From Mastigamoeba balamuthi (Eukaryota; Evosea; Mastigamoebida; Mastigamoebidae): DNA of 64,000 nt. The stretch lies in contig CACRSC010000005.1 of the NCBI GenBank assembly GCA_902651635.1, positions 456,847 to 520,846 on the forward strand, read 5' to 3'. The notes beneath the pieces were generated by a model. It ran no database searches, was not told the DNA's origin, and worked only from the letters and a program-made list of their open reading frames with translations. How positions within the stretch are numbered: position 1 is the stretch's first letter; each line of letters opens with the position of its first letter. Position numbers and translations under genes: made by a program. Positions 31,701-43,675 of this stretch are shown piece after piece.

Positions 31701-34700
31701 AGCATCACGTAGAACGTGGCCTGCGCCTGCGTGCGCACCGCGTCCACCTTGGAGTTCATCAGCCGCACAAACTCGTGGACCAGCGCCCCGCGCAGGTACG
31801 CGGGCAGCACGGACAGAACGTCCCTGTGCGGTGCGAGTGAGAGGGCAGCGGACTCTGTGAGCCTCAGGCGCAGCAGAGCAGAGTGGACCCCCCAGAGCGC
31901 GGCGAGCTGGGGCGCGGACCCCGTGCTGACGCAGAACGCCCTCAGTGAGCAGAAGATGTGCGGGCCAAAGGCCAGCGGGTGCGCCCCCTTGAACATCGCC
32001 AGGTACGTTGCCACGGCCTGCACGCACGCAGTCAGCGCTGTCAGTCCCCCTGGGAAGAAGCCCCCGAGGCGTCTCCCGCGCCTTCTCGACGAGCGGGGTC
32101 TCGGGCTGCTGCGGCTGCTGCGACTGCTGGTGCTGGTGCTGGTGCTGCTGGTGCGATCCCCTGGCGTGCATGCGCACTATGCGCTCGAGCAGGTCGAGAC
32201 AGACGAGGGCCATCTCGCAGCCCACAGCCTCGGCGTCGAGCGCCGTGCCCGCGCGGCCCGCCACGAGCTCCTGCCCCGAGACGCTCTTGCGGATGGCGCT
32301 GCTCTGCGAGGCAGCCTTAGCGTGCTCGGGCTGCTGCTGCTGCTCCTTGGCGAGCAGCTGCGACCCCGTCAGCGACTTGAACTTGAGGCGGCGCGGCGAG
32401 GCCAGCGCGGCCTGCTTCTCGAGCTGCTCGGAGCAGAGGCTGATGCACATCTCCCACAGCACGTGCCGTGCCATCTCCACCGAGTCGCTCAGCGACGACA
32501 GGTACCGCCACTGTGCGGGCACCGGGCAGGCCGGCCACACAGGTCAGCCGCTGCTGGGCAATGCGAGCAGCGAGGGCGTGGTCGAGGGGAGGGGGCGCAG
32601 CACCTCAAACGTCTTGCTCGTTTCGGAGATCCAGGCCAGCGTGACCGTGAGGGCCGAGGAGTCCCTGCCGAACCAGTACTGCAGCCAGTCGCTCCTGCAA
32701 CGGGCCGGCAGCTCACCGGGTCAGCGTGGGTGTCGCGCTCTGCTGGCGCGCACCCGATGTGCTTGAACACAAAGGCGGTGAGCAGGGACAGCAGGCGCTT
32801 CTCGGTCTCCTCCGCGCTCTCCTTCCACTTGCGCAGCCGCTGGTCCGTCAGGGCCTGGCTCGCCTGTGAGCTCCGAGTGGCCGTGCGAGGGCGAGAGAGA
32901 AAGCGGCTCCGCACCTGCACTGCAAACGGGAAGAACAGCTGCGCTATCTTTGTCTTGGCTGCGGGCGCCGTGTTGCGCGGGTCCGCGTTCATCTTGATCT
33001 GCACCTGCAGCAGCAGCCCCAGCGCCTGTCCCGCAGACCCGCTCGCTGAGCGCAACGAGGCCCGCGTGTGGATCTCTCGGAGCGTACCCTCAGCCTGACG
33101 GACGTGTTGGGCGACTGCAGCGCCTCCGTGGCCACCTTGAACAGCAGCCCCATCGGCGCGTATGTCTTGCTGCACTGCCGCTGTGAGACCGGAGCAGAAC
33201 GCTGCTGGACGGGGCGCACCAGAGTGACTCGTCAAGCGGGATGACCTTGTTGAGCCTCGCGAGGTCCACGTTGGGCCCGTTGCAGCCCACCATGTCCTCG
33301 TTGTCGAGGAACACCGCCAGGAACTCGAACGCCAAGTAGAACGTGCACCCCTGTATCTCTGCGTGGGGGCCAGGCGCCAGTGAGTCCTCGCCGAGGGAGC
33401 AGCGGCTGAGCTTGGCTCACCGTCGCCGCAGCGGCCCTGCAGCCCCTGGATGTAGCTGCGCGCCTGAGCGAGCGCGGGAGGTCAGGGGGGGCGAGGGGGC
33501 GTCAGAAGGGGACTCGGGACGAGCAAAGCAGAAGGGGGCAGAGACCATGTCGACGACAGCGCCCCTGTGGTACATCGAGTAGAGGTCCCGCAGGAACATA
33601 GCGAACGTGGTGTTGGCCTCGATCATGATCCTCCCGCTGCATCGCCCCCCGTGAGGCTGCGCTCGTGCGGGGAAGGAGGGGCGCTGACCTCTCGAGCATG
33701 AGACGTATCAGCGTCCCGTAGTTGCGCGCCACCACGAGGAGGTTCTTGGAGAACGAGAGCCACCTGTCGTCGGCCGACAGCCACCTGAACCTGTTCGCGT
33801 CTGCACTCGGACAGCGCTGTGAGCTGCCCTCGGTAGGTGCGGGCTGTGCGTACCGTTGAGCCTGCCGTAGGCCCAGAGGTCGAGCGCCAGCGACTTGAGC
33901 ATCGCGTCGAAGAAGAACCACGCGAACGTGAACAGGCTCCGCTCCTCCCCGGACGGGTCCTGCACCGCGAACCTCAGGTAGACGCTCAGCGCCGACGCCA
34001 CGCCCTCGAACACCTCGTAGCGGTACGCTGGGCGATCCGTCAGTCAATTTGCACTGCCTGTGCACTGGGCGCGCTGCGCACTCTTGTCCGAGCGGCTGTT
34101 GACGTTGCGGAGGTCGTAGACGAGGTACTGCTCGAGCTGGGCGAGGCGCGAGCCCTTGGCCTTGTAGTGCGTCGCGAGGCTCTCGAAGAACGCCAGCGTC
34201 GCCTTGACAGCCGCCAGCTGGTTCTGGGGCGCCGCCTCGCAGCAGAACAGCACCGTCATTAGGCGAAGGATCGTCGCCAGGTTCTGCGACGACACGTCGG
34301 GCTTCAAGATGCCCAGCATGTTGATCGCCTGCGCCCCCCGCCTCTGTTAGCCCTCAGCTGTGCTCTGAGCTCCCGCACCTCCTCGATCTTTGTGGGCTGT
34401 TGTTGTTGCTGCTGCTGCTGTGGCGGCTGCTGCTGTTGTAGCGGTTGCGGCTGCTGTGCACCGCAGCCGGGGGCCAGCAGCAGCAGCAGCTTCGTGAGGA
34501 CGGGGTCCTGCTGGTACACCGTCGAGACGACCTGCACGCGCACCGTGAACGCGTCCTTGCACCCCGTCTCCTGTGCGGCTGGCGTGTCAGTCACAGAGCC
34601 GCCTGGCTGCCAGCCTCGCGTGCCTTGAGCAGGAAGAACAGGTAGCCCGGGGGCGGAGCGCCTGGGAACACGGAGAGGGTGTGCTCTCCGCTGGCGACAC

Positions 34701-37619
34701 ATCTGCGCGGCACCGCTGAGCTTGCGCGAGAGAGCGAGAGAGCTGGATAGGAATGTAGAGGGCAGCGCTGCTCACCCGCCGTACTTGGTGGAGAGCGGGA
34801 GGACACTGAACCACGTCTGCGCAGCGCTGTCGGCGTGCTCGTGCTCCTCGGCCGCCGAGTGGTGGCGGAAGACGAAGAGCAGGTGGTCCGCAGAGGTCAC
34901 GGGCAGCGGCATCTTCACCTTGACCTCCTCGAGGAACGTGTGCCTGCGCGCGTGGTACCGCGCGGCCGTCTGCAGCGACGCCACGAACCGCCCGGTCATC
35001 CACGTGCCGAACAGGCTCTGCTCGCACCCGCCCTGCGCCTCGAGCGGGCCGTCGGTGCTGCGCTGGTACACCGTCACCGAGATGCTCTTCTTCGAGCTCT
35101 TGTCGAAGCGCAGCTGCAGCGCGAGAAGCGAGAGGTGCGGGAGGAGCGACCGGTCAGCAGGTGTGGCTGTGCGAGGGGGCCGGCAGAGAGGACCTCCTGC
35201 GGGTAGACAAAGAGCAGGTTGACGACGTAGCGGTCCATGGCGGTGTCGTAGGGCCCCGGCAGCTGCTGCAGGTCGCAGACGTGCTCCTGCTTGGGGTCGT
35301 ACGCCGGCACGTCCCTCTTGCACCCGCGCCAGAGCTGCCGGCCGAGGGCGTCAGCTGCCAGGGAGAGAGGGATGGCAGCAGGAGGGCAAGGCACATCGTC
35401 GAAGCTCTCGCAGGGCACGTCCAGGAGGATCCTGCGCATCGAGTCGAGGCAGACGGCCGCCTGTGGGACCTTTGGCTCGGAGATGATAAACTTCCACCTG
35501 CCAGAGAGTGCAGAGGCCACCGCGGTGAGAGAGGAGCGGGCGACAGGCCACTGGCATCGCGCGGTGCGGTGCGGCGGGAGGCGCACTGTGAAGGGAACAC
35601 TTTCTTGGCGTCTTGCTTGGCGCCTGTGCGCTTGCGCTCTCTGCAGTCGAGCAGCACCGCGTACACGTCGTCACGCGCCTCGAGGTCCGCGCGCATGAAC
35701 TGCCCCGTGTGCTCCCCGAACGCTATCCTCCCGGTCTCGTCCGACACCTCAAAGGCCGCGCAGCAGAAGTACTGGCAGACGAGTCCACGCCAGAGCGGTG
35801 GCGGTCAGCGCTAGGACACACAGCGCAACCCATAAGGGAGGGGGACACACCTGCTTGAGGCCCCCGTACTTGGCGATGTCCGCTGCGACCTGCTGCTTGA
35901 TACGTCTCCACTTCTGCGGGTCCGACGTCTGCGCGGACAGCCGCCGTCAGCACCGCGCCTCGCCGCGTGGGGTTGGGGGGGTGCAGGGCGCACGTCGCCG
36001 CGCAGGTACGCGTCCTTGACCTGCTCGATGTCGCCCTGGAACGACTTGTACACCGTCACAAAGACCCAGAAGTTCAGCCCCTGTGCAGGCAGGGCGGACA
36101 GCGGTGTCAGCAGGGGACAGCACAGCCTCCGACGAGCGGGCTGGCGAGAGAAGCGCGCCTGACGAGAGAGAGGAAGCGCGAAGAGGGCCCTGCGCTGCAT
36201 CGTCTCGGGGTCGGCGAGGATGCCCGAGGCCTCGAGCATCGAGCGCGCGTCGCCCTCGTTGCAGCCGAAGAAGAAGTCCTCGCTGGCCTTGGTCCTGCTG
36301 CCCAGCTCGTAGACGGCCGCCGTGCAGAACAGCGGCTCCGCGTCGGCCAGCGCGAACCGCACCCACACGGCCTCGAAGAGCACGCGGGTCTTCTCGGCCC
36401 AGGGCGAGGGGTACGCGGGCTGCCCGGGCAGCGCGGGGCTCTCGTAGACCCGCGGGAGCACCTGCCGGGGGAACTGCGCCGTGAACAGGCTGTCGCGACC
36501 CCGCGGGTGGTCGCCGGGGCCCGGGCGGTCCAGCGAGCACCACGAGGGGTCCACGCGGTCGACGCCCTCGGGCAGCGCCTTGCCCGGCGGCTTGGCCACG
36601 TCGTCGGGCTCCACGTCCGCGCTGGCCTCGAGGGGCACGGCACTGCGTCGGCCCCCGCGTGAGCCCAGTGTGCGGCAGCGAATCAATTGAAGCAGCCGGA
36701 AACCACACAGACGTGGAGAGCGAGCGCTGGCCGAATCAGTTGAATCGAATAAAAAACCGCTCCGCCGATTATTCGAGTGCAATCAATTGATTCTCGCAGA
36801 GAGCACAGTGCATGGGGAGACCAAGCCGGGCGGCCACTGGGACAGGAGCAGGAGGGCCGGGCGCACCAGAGAGGGGGGCGGCGGCAGCGGTAGAGCAGCA
36901 GCTCTGCGCAGAGCGAGTCGAGGGACACCTGCAGCGCCGGGTCCAGCACAGCCGGCATCGGCGGCGACCGCTGCGCCGCCCCCTGGCCCCCGCGCGCCGA
37001 GGGGTGCGGCGCCACCAGCTGCGGCCTGTGCGCACAAGGGGGGGACGGCGGGGCTCAGCAGCGCGTCTCCCCCGTTTTCGGCAAAATTTCAACAGTACGG
37101 GAAAACCAGACCGCGATATCTCTTGATATGCAGTTTCTGATTTGAAGGGTTGGCCGCATCCGGATAAAAGTCGGCCAAAGGAAAATGCCGGAAACGGCAG
37201 TGCCTGCGCGACGGATGCCCGCAACGGGAAGGTGGGAACTGGGATGCGCGGGGATGCGTGGGAGACGCGAGGAGACGTGAGGAGACGTGGCTGCCAGCTC
37301 ACCTGCGGACGCGCTTGACAGCGACGACGTCGAGGACGACCACGGCGGGGTCGTGCAGGCTCAGGCGCGACTCGAAGGCCTCGCTGGCGTCGCCCGGGGC
37401 CACCGTGACGATCGCCTGCGCTGCCGGCGCCGCGCCGTCCGACTGCCCCCCCGGGAAATTTCCCGATCGATATCCCGATCAGAGAATTCAATTCAATTCA
37501 AAACGAGACGAGGAAAAAGAAACTCCGCATCCGCGCACCCGCGACAACGGGCGACCCTGGACAGCCTCGGAGGCGTGTGTCGGAGAGGCGTGGGCGTGGC
37601 CGACGCGCGGGCTGAGCAT
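28795..37619 (-). CDS. DOCK-family guanine nucleotide exchange factor (zizimin-like)
   Basis: Predicted exchange factor for Rac/Cdc42 GTPases, acting at membranes to drive actin-based motility. It is a large gene with some two dozen short introns. The likely start is 37619 (MLSPRVGHAHASP) and the stop lies at 28795-28797. In order: an N-terminal region with EPLFCTAAVYELGSRTKASE (about 36,330); the DHR-1/C2 lipid-binding domain (NLLFVYPQEV at about 35,200; HTFLEEVKVKMPLP…HLLFVFRHHS at about 34,900); a long helical middle; and the catalytic DHR-2 (VKVIYDVVRPALPVALDLG, AIYLRIHDMYKALGM, GNYYRVGFYGRAFE, YVQVTGVRPHFTADELQRR, FFYEVPVT…QWKRRVVL, LSPLENAVEMV, LQPMLHILQGSV). A glutamine-rich insert lies inside DHR-2 (about 30,200-30,310) and another at about 34,390-34,450. 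Exon limits are not all resolved. Confidence 0.88.
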
Positions 37620-37820
37620 CGTGGCGTCGCGTGTGCCCCCACGGACCGATTGGAGAGTTCTGGCCGGGGAGATCGGTCGAGATACGCGATCCTCCACAAA
37701 AAATCGGGAAAACTGGGCGAGATTCTCGAAGATACTCACCATATTTATCTCCGTCGCCGGCGTGTGTGTCAGGGCTGCGCGCCGCGCCTGTTGTGCGTCC
37801 ACCGCGCGCCCCCCGCCGCC
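37620..37820. promoter_or_regulatory. Short bidirectional promoter between DOCK and RING genes
   Basis: About 200 nt separate the inferred start codons of two divergent genes. Unless an upstream exon of the RING gene is missed, one short region must drive both. Confidence 0.4.
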
Positions 37821-39720
37821 ATGCGCCGCTTCGACCCGGACCTGCTCAACGGGACCTGCGACGAGGTTCCGTGCGCAGACGCGTGGACGTGCTGCGACGC
37901 CCCAGACTCGCAGTGCGCAGGCGCCTCTGCCAACCCACACCCCCACACCCCCCGGACAAATCGCAAAAATCAATCAAATCAAAAAGCAAATCAGCGATAT
38001 CCCTGCTGTCACACCCCCGAATCCAAATCCCGGGAGGATTCACCCCGTCCAAGTCTCGGGCCCCGCACGAAATCCAGATTCGCGGATTTGCGGGCGATAC
38101 CGAGATTCCCGGATTCACATATCTCGCGCACAGGCACGCGTGCTACGAGCCGGGCAGCAGGTGCTGCAAGTACGGCGACGGCGACGCCTGCGAGGGCCCG
38201 GCGCCCGTGTGCTGCGAGTGGTACGACGCGGACCCCGACATGCCGCCGCTGCGGGGCTGCTGCCGCTCGTGTTGCAGCGCCTTCACGGGCCTCTGCGACA
38301 CGCACTGCAGTTGCGACACGCGCGCCCTCGATTTTGCCCAAATCAATTGATTTTCGAGTCCCAATTCGGAAATCAATTGATCCGGGGCGCCGACGGCTGA
38401 GCAACCGCCCCCGCAGCGTGCGCGAAGCTGGGGCGGCGGACGTGCGGGCTGACGAGCGGGTGCCACTGGTGCGACGTGCCCGACCAGGCGTGCCGGCCGC
38501 TGGGCGACCGCTGCGCCAACGTCAAGTTCGTCCCCATCGCGCTGGCGTGCGCCGGCGTCATCGCGCTGCTGCTGGCGCTGGTCTTTGGCGTCGGCTGCCT
38601 CGTGCACCGCTCGCGCAGGCGCTCGGGGGCCCTGGGGGCGCGCGGTGGCGACGGCGACGAGGAGGAGACGAGCGTCGACGAGAGCACGACGACGGCGACG
38701 AGCGCCAGCGAGTGGTCGCGGCGCATCCGCGAGCACCGCAAGGCCACCGTCGACGAGACGACGGCGCTCAAGGCCGCGGGCTACGCGGCGGGGCCCTACG
38801 GCTGGCGCACCGCCTCGATGCCGCACACGGCCGGCTCCATCAACGGCCCCGCGGCCTCGGGCGCCTCGTCGTCGGCCCGCAAGGCCCCGCTCTACGCCTC
38901 GTGCGGCTCGGCCGCCTCGTCGGCCAAGCGCTCCAAGGCGCACATGCGCGCGCAGCAGGTCGCAGAGCCCGACGACGAGGACGAGGACGACTACTGCGAG
39001 ACCGACGGGCTCGTGCGGTCGGCCGCAGGGCTGCCGCAGCAGCCGCAGCAGCAGACGGGGCGCGGCAGGCAGCCCAGCAGGTCGGCCGACGACGAGCGCG
39101 GGCGGGCGAGGTCCTCGTCGCAGCCCGCCAAGCGAAAGGCGCTGACGCGGAGCGCGCGCAGCCGGCGGGCCGCGGACCTCGGGCACAGCGCCGGCGTGGC
39201 CTCGCAGACGCGCGCGCTGGCCCGCGAGCTCGCGCAGCAGGCGGCCGGCGAGGAGCCCGTGCCGCCGTTCGCAGAGGTCGTCTACACGCCGGGCAGCGAG
39301 GCCGCGTCGCCCACGGGCCCCGCGCTGCTCGCGGCGGCCGCGGGGGCCGAGGACGAGGGGCCCGAGACGGAGGACAGCCCGACCGACGACGAGAAGGACG
39401 ACGTGCAGGTCCTGCGCGAGCGGCACCGCTCGCAGTCGCAGCGGCACCTGCGGCGGACGAACCCCGTGCCGCAGGGCCACCAGCAGCAGCAGGCGCAGTC
39501 GTGCAGCGCGCGCAGGCACTCGGCGGCGCAGCGGGCGCGGCCGCTGGAGGAGGCGCCCGCGCGCTGCGTGGTCTGCCTGGCGCGGCCTGCGCGGATGCTC
39601 GTGTACCCGTGCGGGCACTGCTGCCTGTGCGAGGAGGACGCCACGCGCCTCGCAGAGGCCGCCGTGCGCGTGTGCCCCATGTGCCGCACGCTCATCAGGG
39701 ACATCGTCAAGGTCCACTGA
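37821..39720 (+). CDS. Membrane RING-type E3 ligase with cysteine-rich ectodomain
   Basis: Exons 37821-37912, 38134 to about 38,300, and 38417-39720. The N-terminal part is cysteine-rich (GTCDEVPCADAWTCCDAPDS; HACYEPGSRCCKYGDGDAC; TCGLTSGCHWCDVPDQAC), with a PSI-like WC motif. One hydrophobic helix follows (IALACAGVIALLLALVFGVG), then basic residues. The cytosolic part is long, low-complexity, acidic and glutamine-rich, and ends in a C3HC4 RING: CVVC…PCGHCCLC…CPMCR. This predicts a type I membrane ubiquitin ligase. No signal peptide follows the ATG at 37821. An upstream exon carrying one (acceptor near 37,780) is possible. Intron 2 (about 38,300-38,416) has two copies of AATCAATTGA exactly 30 nt apart. 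Confidence 0.8.
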
Positions 39721-40077
39721 GCGCCACCGCCTGGGCTCGCGCGCTGCACGGCGCAGGGGCCCCCCCGCCTCGCTTGCGAGAGGACGCAGCGCGCAAGGAC
39801 CGCTGGCTGCTGCCCTCCCGCACTCGTGGCGCTCTATACAAACATACAACACAACACACTACACGCCGACAGAGGCAACGCCAGCAAACCAGCAAGCAGC
39901 CCCACGCGCTCACGCACGCACAGCCCGGCAGTGAGTGCTCTCCCTATATCGGGGGCGGTGGTGGTGGTGGCTGTGAGCGCAATACCAACGTACAACACAA
40001 CGTACCTTTTTTTATTCCCGAATATCATTTGATTTCTACCTCGCATTTTCAATAAACGCGAACAAACTCACGAGCAA
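39721..40077. promoter_or_regulatory. Intergenic region between two plus-strand genes
   Basis: About 360 nt holding the 3' end of the RING gene and the promoter of the MUN gene. The last 100 nt are AT-rich. A GGTGGT run is present near 39,955. There is no ORF of note. Confidence 0.5.
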
Positions 40078-43000
40078 ATGCTGCCTGTCAAGACGCCACC
40101 CAGCGGCGTAGCGGAGGAGGTGAGCGTCGCGGACTGCATCGCGGGCGTCGCGGGGCTATCGGATGTGCTGGCGCTGTGCGAGGCGCAGGAGGCCCGGCGT
40201 CACGTGCTGTGGGCGCGCCTGCTGGCCGCCTACACGCGCTCGCCCCGCGCCCTCGCGCTCGCCTCGGGCGCCCTCTACGCGGCCGCCTCGGCGCTGCCGC
40301 CGGACCTGCGGCCCCCGCTGCTGCCCGGCATCGAGCGGGCTGTCGGCAGCATCGCGAGGGCCTCGTGCGCTCACGCGGAGCCGTCGCCAGCCCCGCGCTC
40401 TCCCGCAATTGATGTGCGTCGCGGTGTTGTTGTGCCGGGTACGCCCTCACAGCTCGGCCAGGAGGACGCCCTCGAGCTGGCGCTGGGGTGCGTGAGGGTC
40501 CCGCTGCTGCGCGAGCCCCTGCCCAGCGAGTCCGACGCCCTGGCTGTTGTGCGCGCCACGCTGGGTGCGCGTCGCCCGCTGGAGCCCTCGCATGAGGACT
40601 GGCCAACGGTAGTGTGGTGCCAGCTGCAGCGCTCGCTCGACACTCTGCCGCAGCGGTCCTGGTTCAGCCAGAGCGCATTCCCGGTAACCTCCCCTCGCTC
40701 TTGCTCTGCCCGCGGGTTTTCACTGGGCAGCAGGACGACGAGAGCCACGCGGCGTGGGTCCACGAGCAGCGCGCAAAGGCCAGCTCCCTCGCGGAGGCCC
40801 TGCGCACAAAGCACAAGGCAGCGCTCTCCCTTGGAAGCGGGACTGCCCCTCTGACCGCCCCTTGCAGACGCCGGCGGCCGGCGGCACCGGCGTGAAGGAC
40901 AAGGAAGCGAGGGAGCGGGCAGTCGATTTTGAGCTGTGCTACCTGGCGCTGTTCCACGCCCTCGTGAGGGTCTCTGGCCGCTCGCCAGCCACTCTCTGCC
41001 TTGACAACAGTGCGCACAGCAGACCCTGAGCCTCCTTACCGAGCTCACGCCGCCGTGGCAGAGGTCGCGGTCGTGGCGCGCTGGATCCTCGAGGAGTTTG
41101 GCGAGCGGTTCGGCATCCCGCAGCTGCTCAGAGACCTCATGCGAGCCCCCTTCCGTTGCTCTCGTCGCCACGGGGCGCTCTGCTGACCCTCGCGCTGCCG
41201 CAGACTGCTCGAGGCGGTCGTCAAGTCCTTCGAGGACAGCACCGCGTTCATCGCTGTGGTCAGCGAGCTGCTCAGCCGCGTCCAGGCGTCGCTCGCTGCC
41301 GAGTGCCCCCCGCCTCTCGGCGTTTGAGGTGCGGCGCCCCCCGGAGCTCCGAGGACACTGACGTCACTGTTGCGTGGGCTGCGGGCTGCGCAGGCGGAGA
41401 AGCTGCTGGCCGTCTCGCAGGTGCTCTCGTTCGAGGTGCGGCGCCTCGTGCACAACTCGGTGCTGCTGAGGGACGCCGCGGGCCTCAGACCGCTGCTCTG
41501 CCCCGCCCTCAGCGCCCTCGGCCTCCTCGTCGCCTGCGAGTCGCTGCTGACGTCCTCCGACGCGTCCGCGGGCGACTTGGCCGCGTGCTACTACCACGAG
41601 GCCCTCGCCGAGCGCTTCGCCCGCGACCTCGTCGTCACGGGCCTCCCGCCGCAGCCCCCGCAGCCCCCGCAGCCGCAGGAGCGCGGGCCCCGCGCGGCGG
41701 CTCTGCACGCGAAGCTGCCGGTGCTGGCGGACCTCGTGGTGCTCGACGTCGGCTGGGCGATGCAGTTCGCCGCCGAGTGCCGGGGCTTCTTCGACGCCGT
41801 GGGCGTCGCCGCCGAGGCCCTCCACGGGCGCTTCTGCGCCTACGTCGGGGCGCTGCAGCCGCGGCTCGTCGGCGAGCTGGGCGCCCGCGACCTCGTGCTG
41901 CTCTGCTCGCGCCTCGCGGTCTTCAGCGCGCGGGTCTTCGGCGGCAGGGCGCCGGGGCTCTGCTGCTGCCCGAGGCCCTGCGCGCTCTCCCGCCTGCCGC
42001 CCGTCGTGCGCCCATGCGTGGATCAATTGAGTCGCTCGGCCGTCGCCCGCTGACCGCCGCGTGTGCAGGAGTCGCCCGTGCAGGCGTTCGCGGGGTTCTT
42101 GGACCAGTGGGCCGCGCGCGTCTCCGAATCGCTGGCCGAGTGGGTTGGCCGCGCCGTCGCCATCGACACGTGGCAGCCCGTGGGCGCCCAGCGCGTCTCG
42201 TCGTCGCTGGCCGACGTCCTCGAGATGTGCGCCGAGCCGCTGCGCGTCGTAGCGAGCAGCGCCGAGCAGCAGCCGCTGGGCCAGGGGCTCCGCCGCCGCC
42301 TCGTGGCCGCCGTGGGCTCGGCCATCAGCGCCTACGCCGCGCAGCTGCTGGCGGCCTTCGGCGAGGGGCTGCCGCAGCGCGACTACGTCGAGGCGATGGA
42401 CGCCGTCGCCAGGGCCTCGGCGATAGCGGCGGTGGCCCCAGCGGTGCGGTCCGCGGAGGCCTCGCAATCCGCAGGGGCCCGCGGGCGCCTGCGGAGGCTC
42501 ACTGGGGGCGTACTGCGCCTCGTTTCGCCCTCGAGGAGGGCGGAGGCGTCCGCGAGGCCGTTCGGGGCGGGGCGGAGGTGCCGGTGCGAGGGCCACGAGC
42601 GCAAGTGGAACGCGCAGCTGACGTGCGCGTCGTGCGTGATGGCCAACGACGCCGAGGCCATGCAGGCCGCGCTGGACCAGCTCGCAGACGCGATGCCCGC
42701 GGACGTGCAGGACGAGCTCGACGCCGTGTTCCGCTCGCTGCACGACTGCCTCAGCACAATGCTGGCGTTCTACCAGGCTTGGGTGCGCCAGCCGAATTCG
42801 AATCAACTGAATTTCAATTCAATCGCTTGAAAGCCCCCCTCGCGACTGAGCTCAGCGCTCTGGCTTCGCAGATGGGCAAGGTCATCAGGAGGCAGGTAAA
42901 GAAGATCGTGGACGGGAGGCGGAGGCTGGGGGCCAGGAGGCGCGAGAGGGACAGGCCCGTCGACGTGCTGGCCGACTACCTCGACGCGCAGCTCGCGGTG

Positions 43001-43324
43001 CTGGCGGGCGGCCTCTCAGAGACGCTGTTCGCCCGCGTGCTGCTGGCCACGTGGGAGGAGGTCGTCGCCCACTTCGCCAGGCTCGTCTCGCCCCGCAGCC
43101 TCGCGAAGCTGCACGTCGACGCGGCGCAGATGGCGCTCGTCCGCGGGTGCCTCGAGGTTCGTGCACGCTCTCTGCCTCAGGCCTTTCGTGACACACGGCA
43201 ACGGCAATCGCAGGAGATGCGCGAGTACTTTTCTGCGGGTGGGCGTGGCCTCAGGGACGACGTGATGGCTTCTCCGTCGTTCCGCTATGCCATGGCTCAG
43301 CTCTCTTCTCCCTCCCCGCATTGA
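40078..43324 (+). CDS. MUN-domain (Munc13/UNC13-like) vesicle-priming protein
   Basis: Predicted to help vesicle docking and SNARE assembly. The multi-exon gene starts at ATG 40078 (MLPVKTPPSGVAEEVSVADC) and ends at 43324. The C-terminal half carries the two Munc13 homology segments. MHD1-like: FAGFLDQWAARVSESLAEWV … VAIDTWQPV … VSSSLADVLEM (42,090-42,230). MHD2-like: DVLADYLDAQLAVLAGGL … FARVLLATWEEVVAHFARLV (42,960-43,090). No C2 or C1 domain is visible in the window. A CxC…CxxC pair (RCRCEGHERKW…LTCASCVM, about 42,580) interrupts the region between them and may bind zinc. Introns near 40,370-40,450, 42,000-42,070 and 42,790-42,870 contain CAATTG-type motifs or their variants. Family assignment is by motif only. 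Confidence 0.72.
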
Positions 43325-43675
43325 TTCCTGTCGAGCAGTGCTACGCCGAGTCCAATGCTCAGTCCGGGCAGACTTGAGCACTGAACAGAGAATATCGTGG
43401 TCCAGTCTTTATGTGTGTGGTCAATGACATTTGCTTCCTGCACCTGTTGCTGCACACCACTGTTTCCTCGACGAGGACGTCGAGTTGATCGCCAACTGCA
43501 CGAGCGCACGCGCCATCTCGGCCACCGGAGCACTCGGGAGCAGAACCTGGATTTCAGACTCTCCAAGGGCTCGCAACTCATCTCTAGCAGGAGAGCGCGC
43601 TGCACCACACAACAAGTGACGATGCCCAAACGATGTCGTCATACTAACACAACTACCGTCGGTGGATCCGTGCCG
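43325..43675. other. Intergenic region between convergent genes
   Basis: About 350 nt between two 3' ends. No feature recognised. Confidence 0.55.

Noticed and set aside
37287-40055. 922-codon plus-strand open frame over the RING gene
   Set aside because: A different frame from the one carrying the cysteine, TM and RING motifs. It reads through introns and is arginine/alanine-rich, typical of GC-rich shadow frames.
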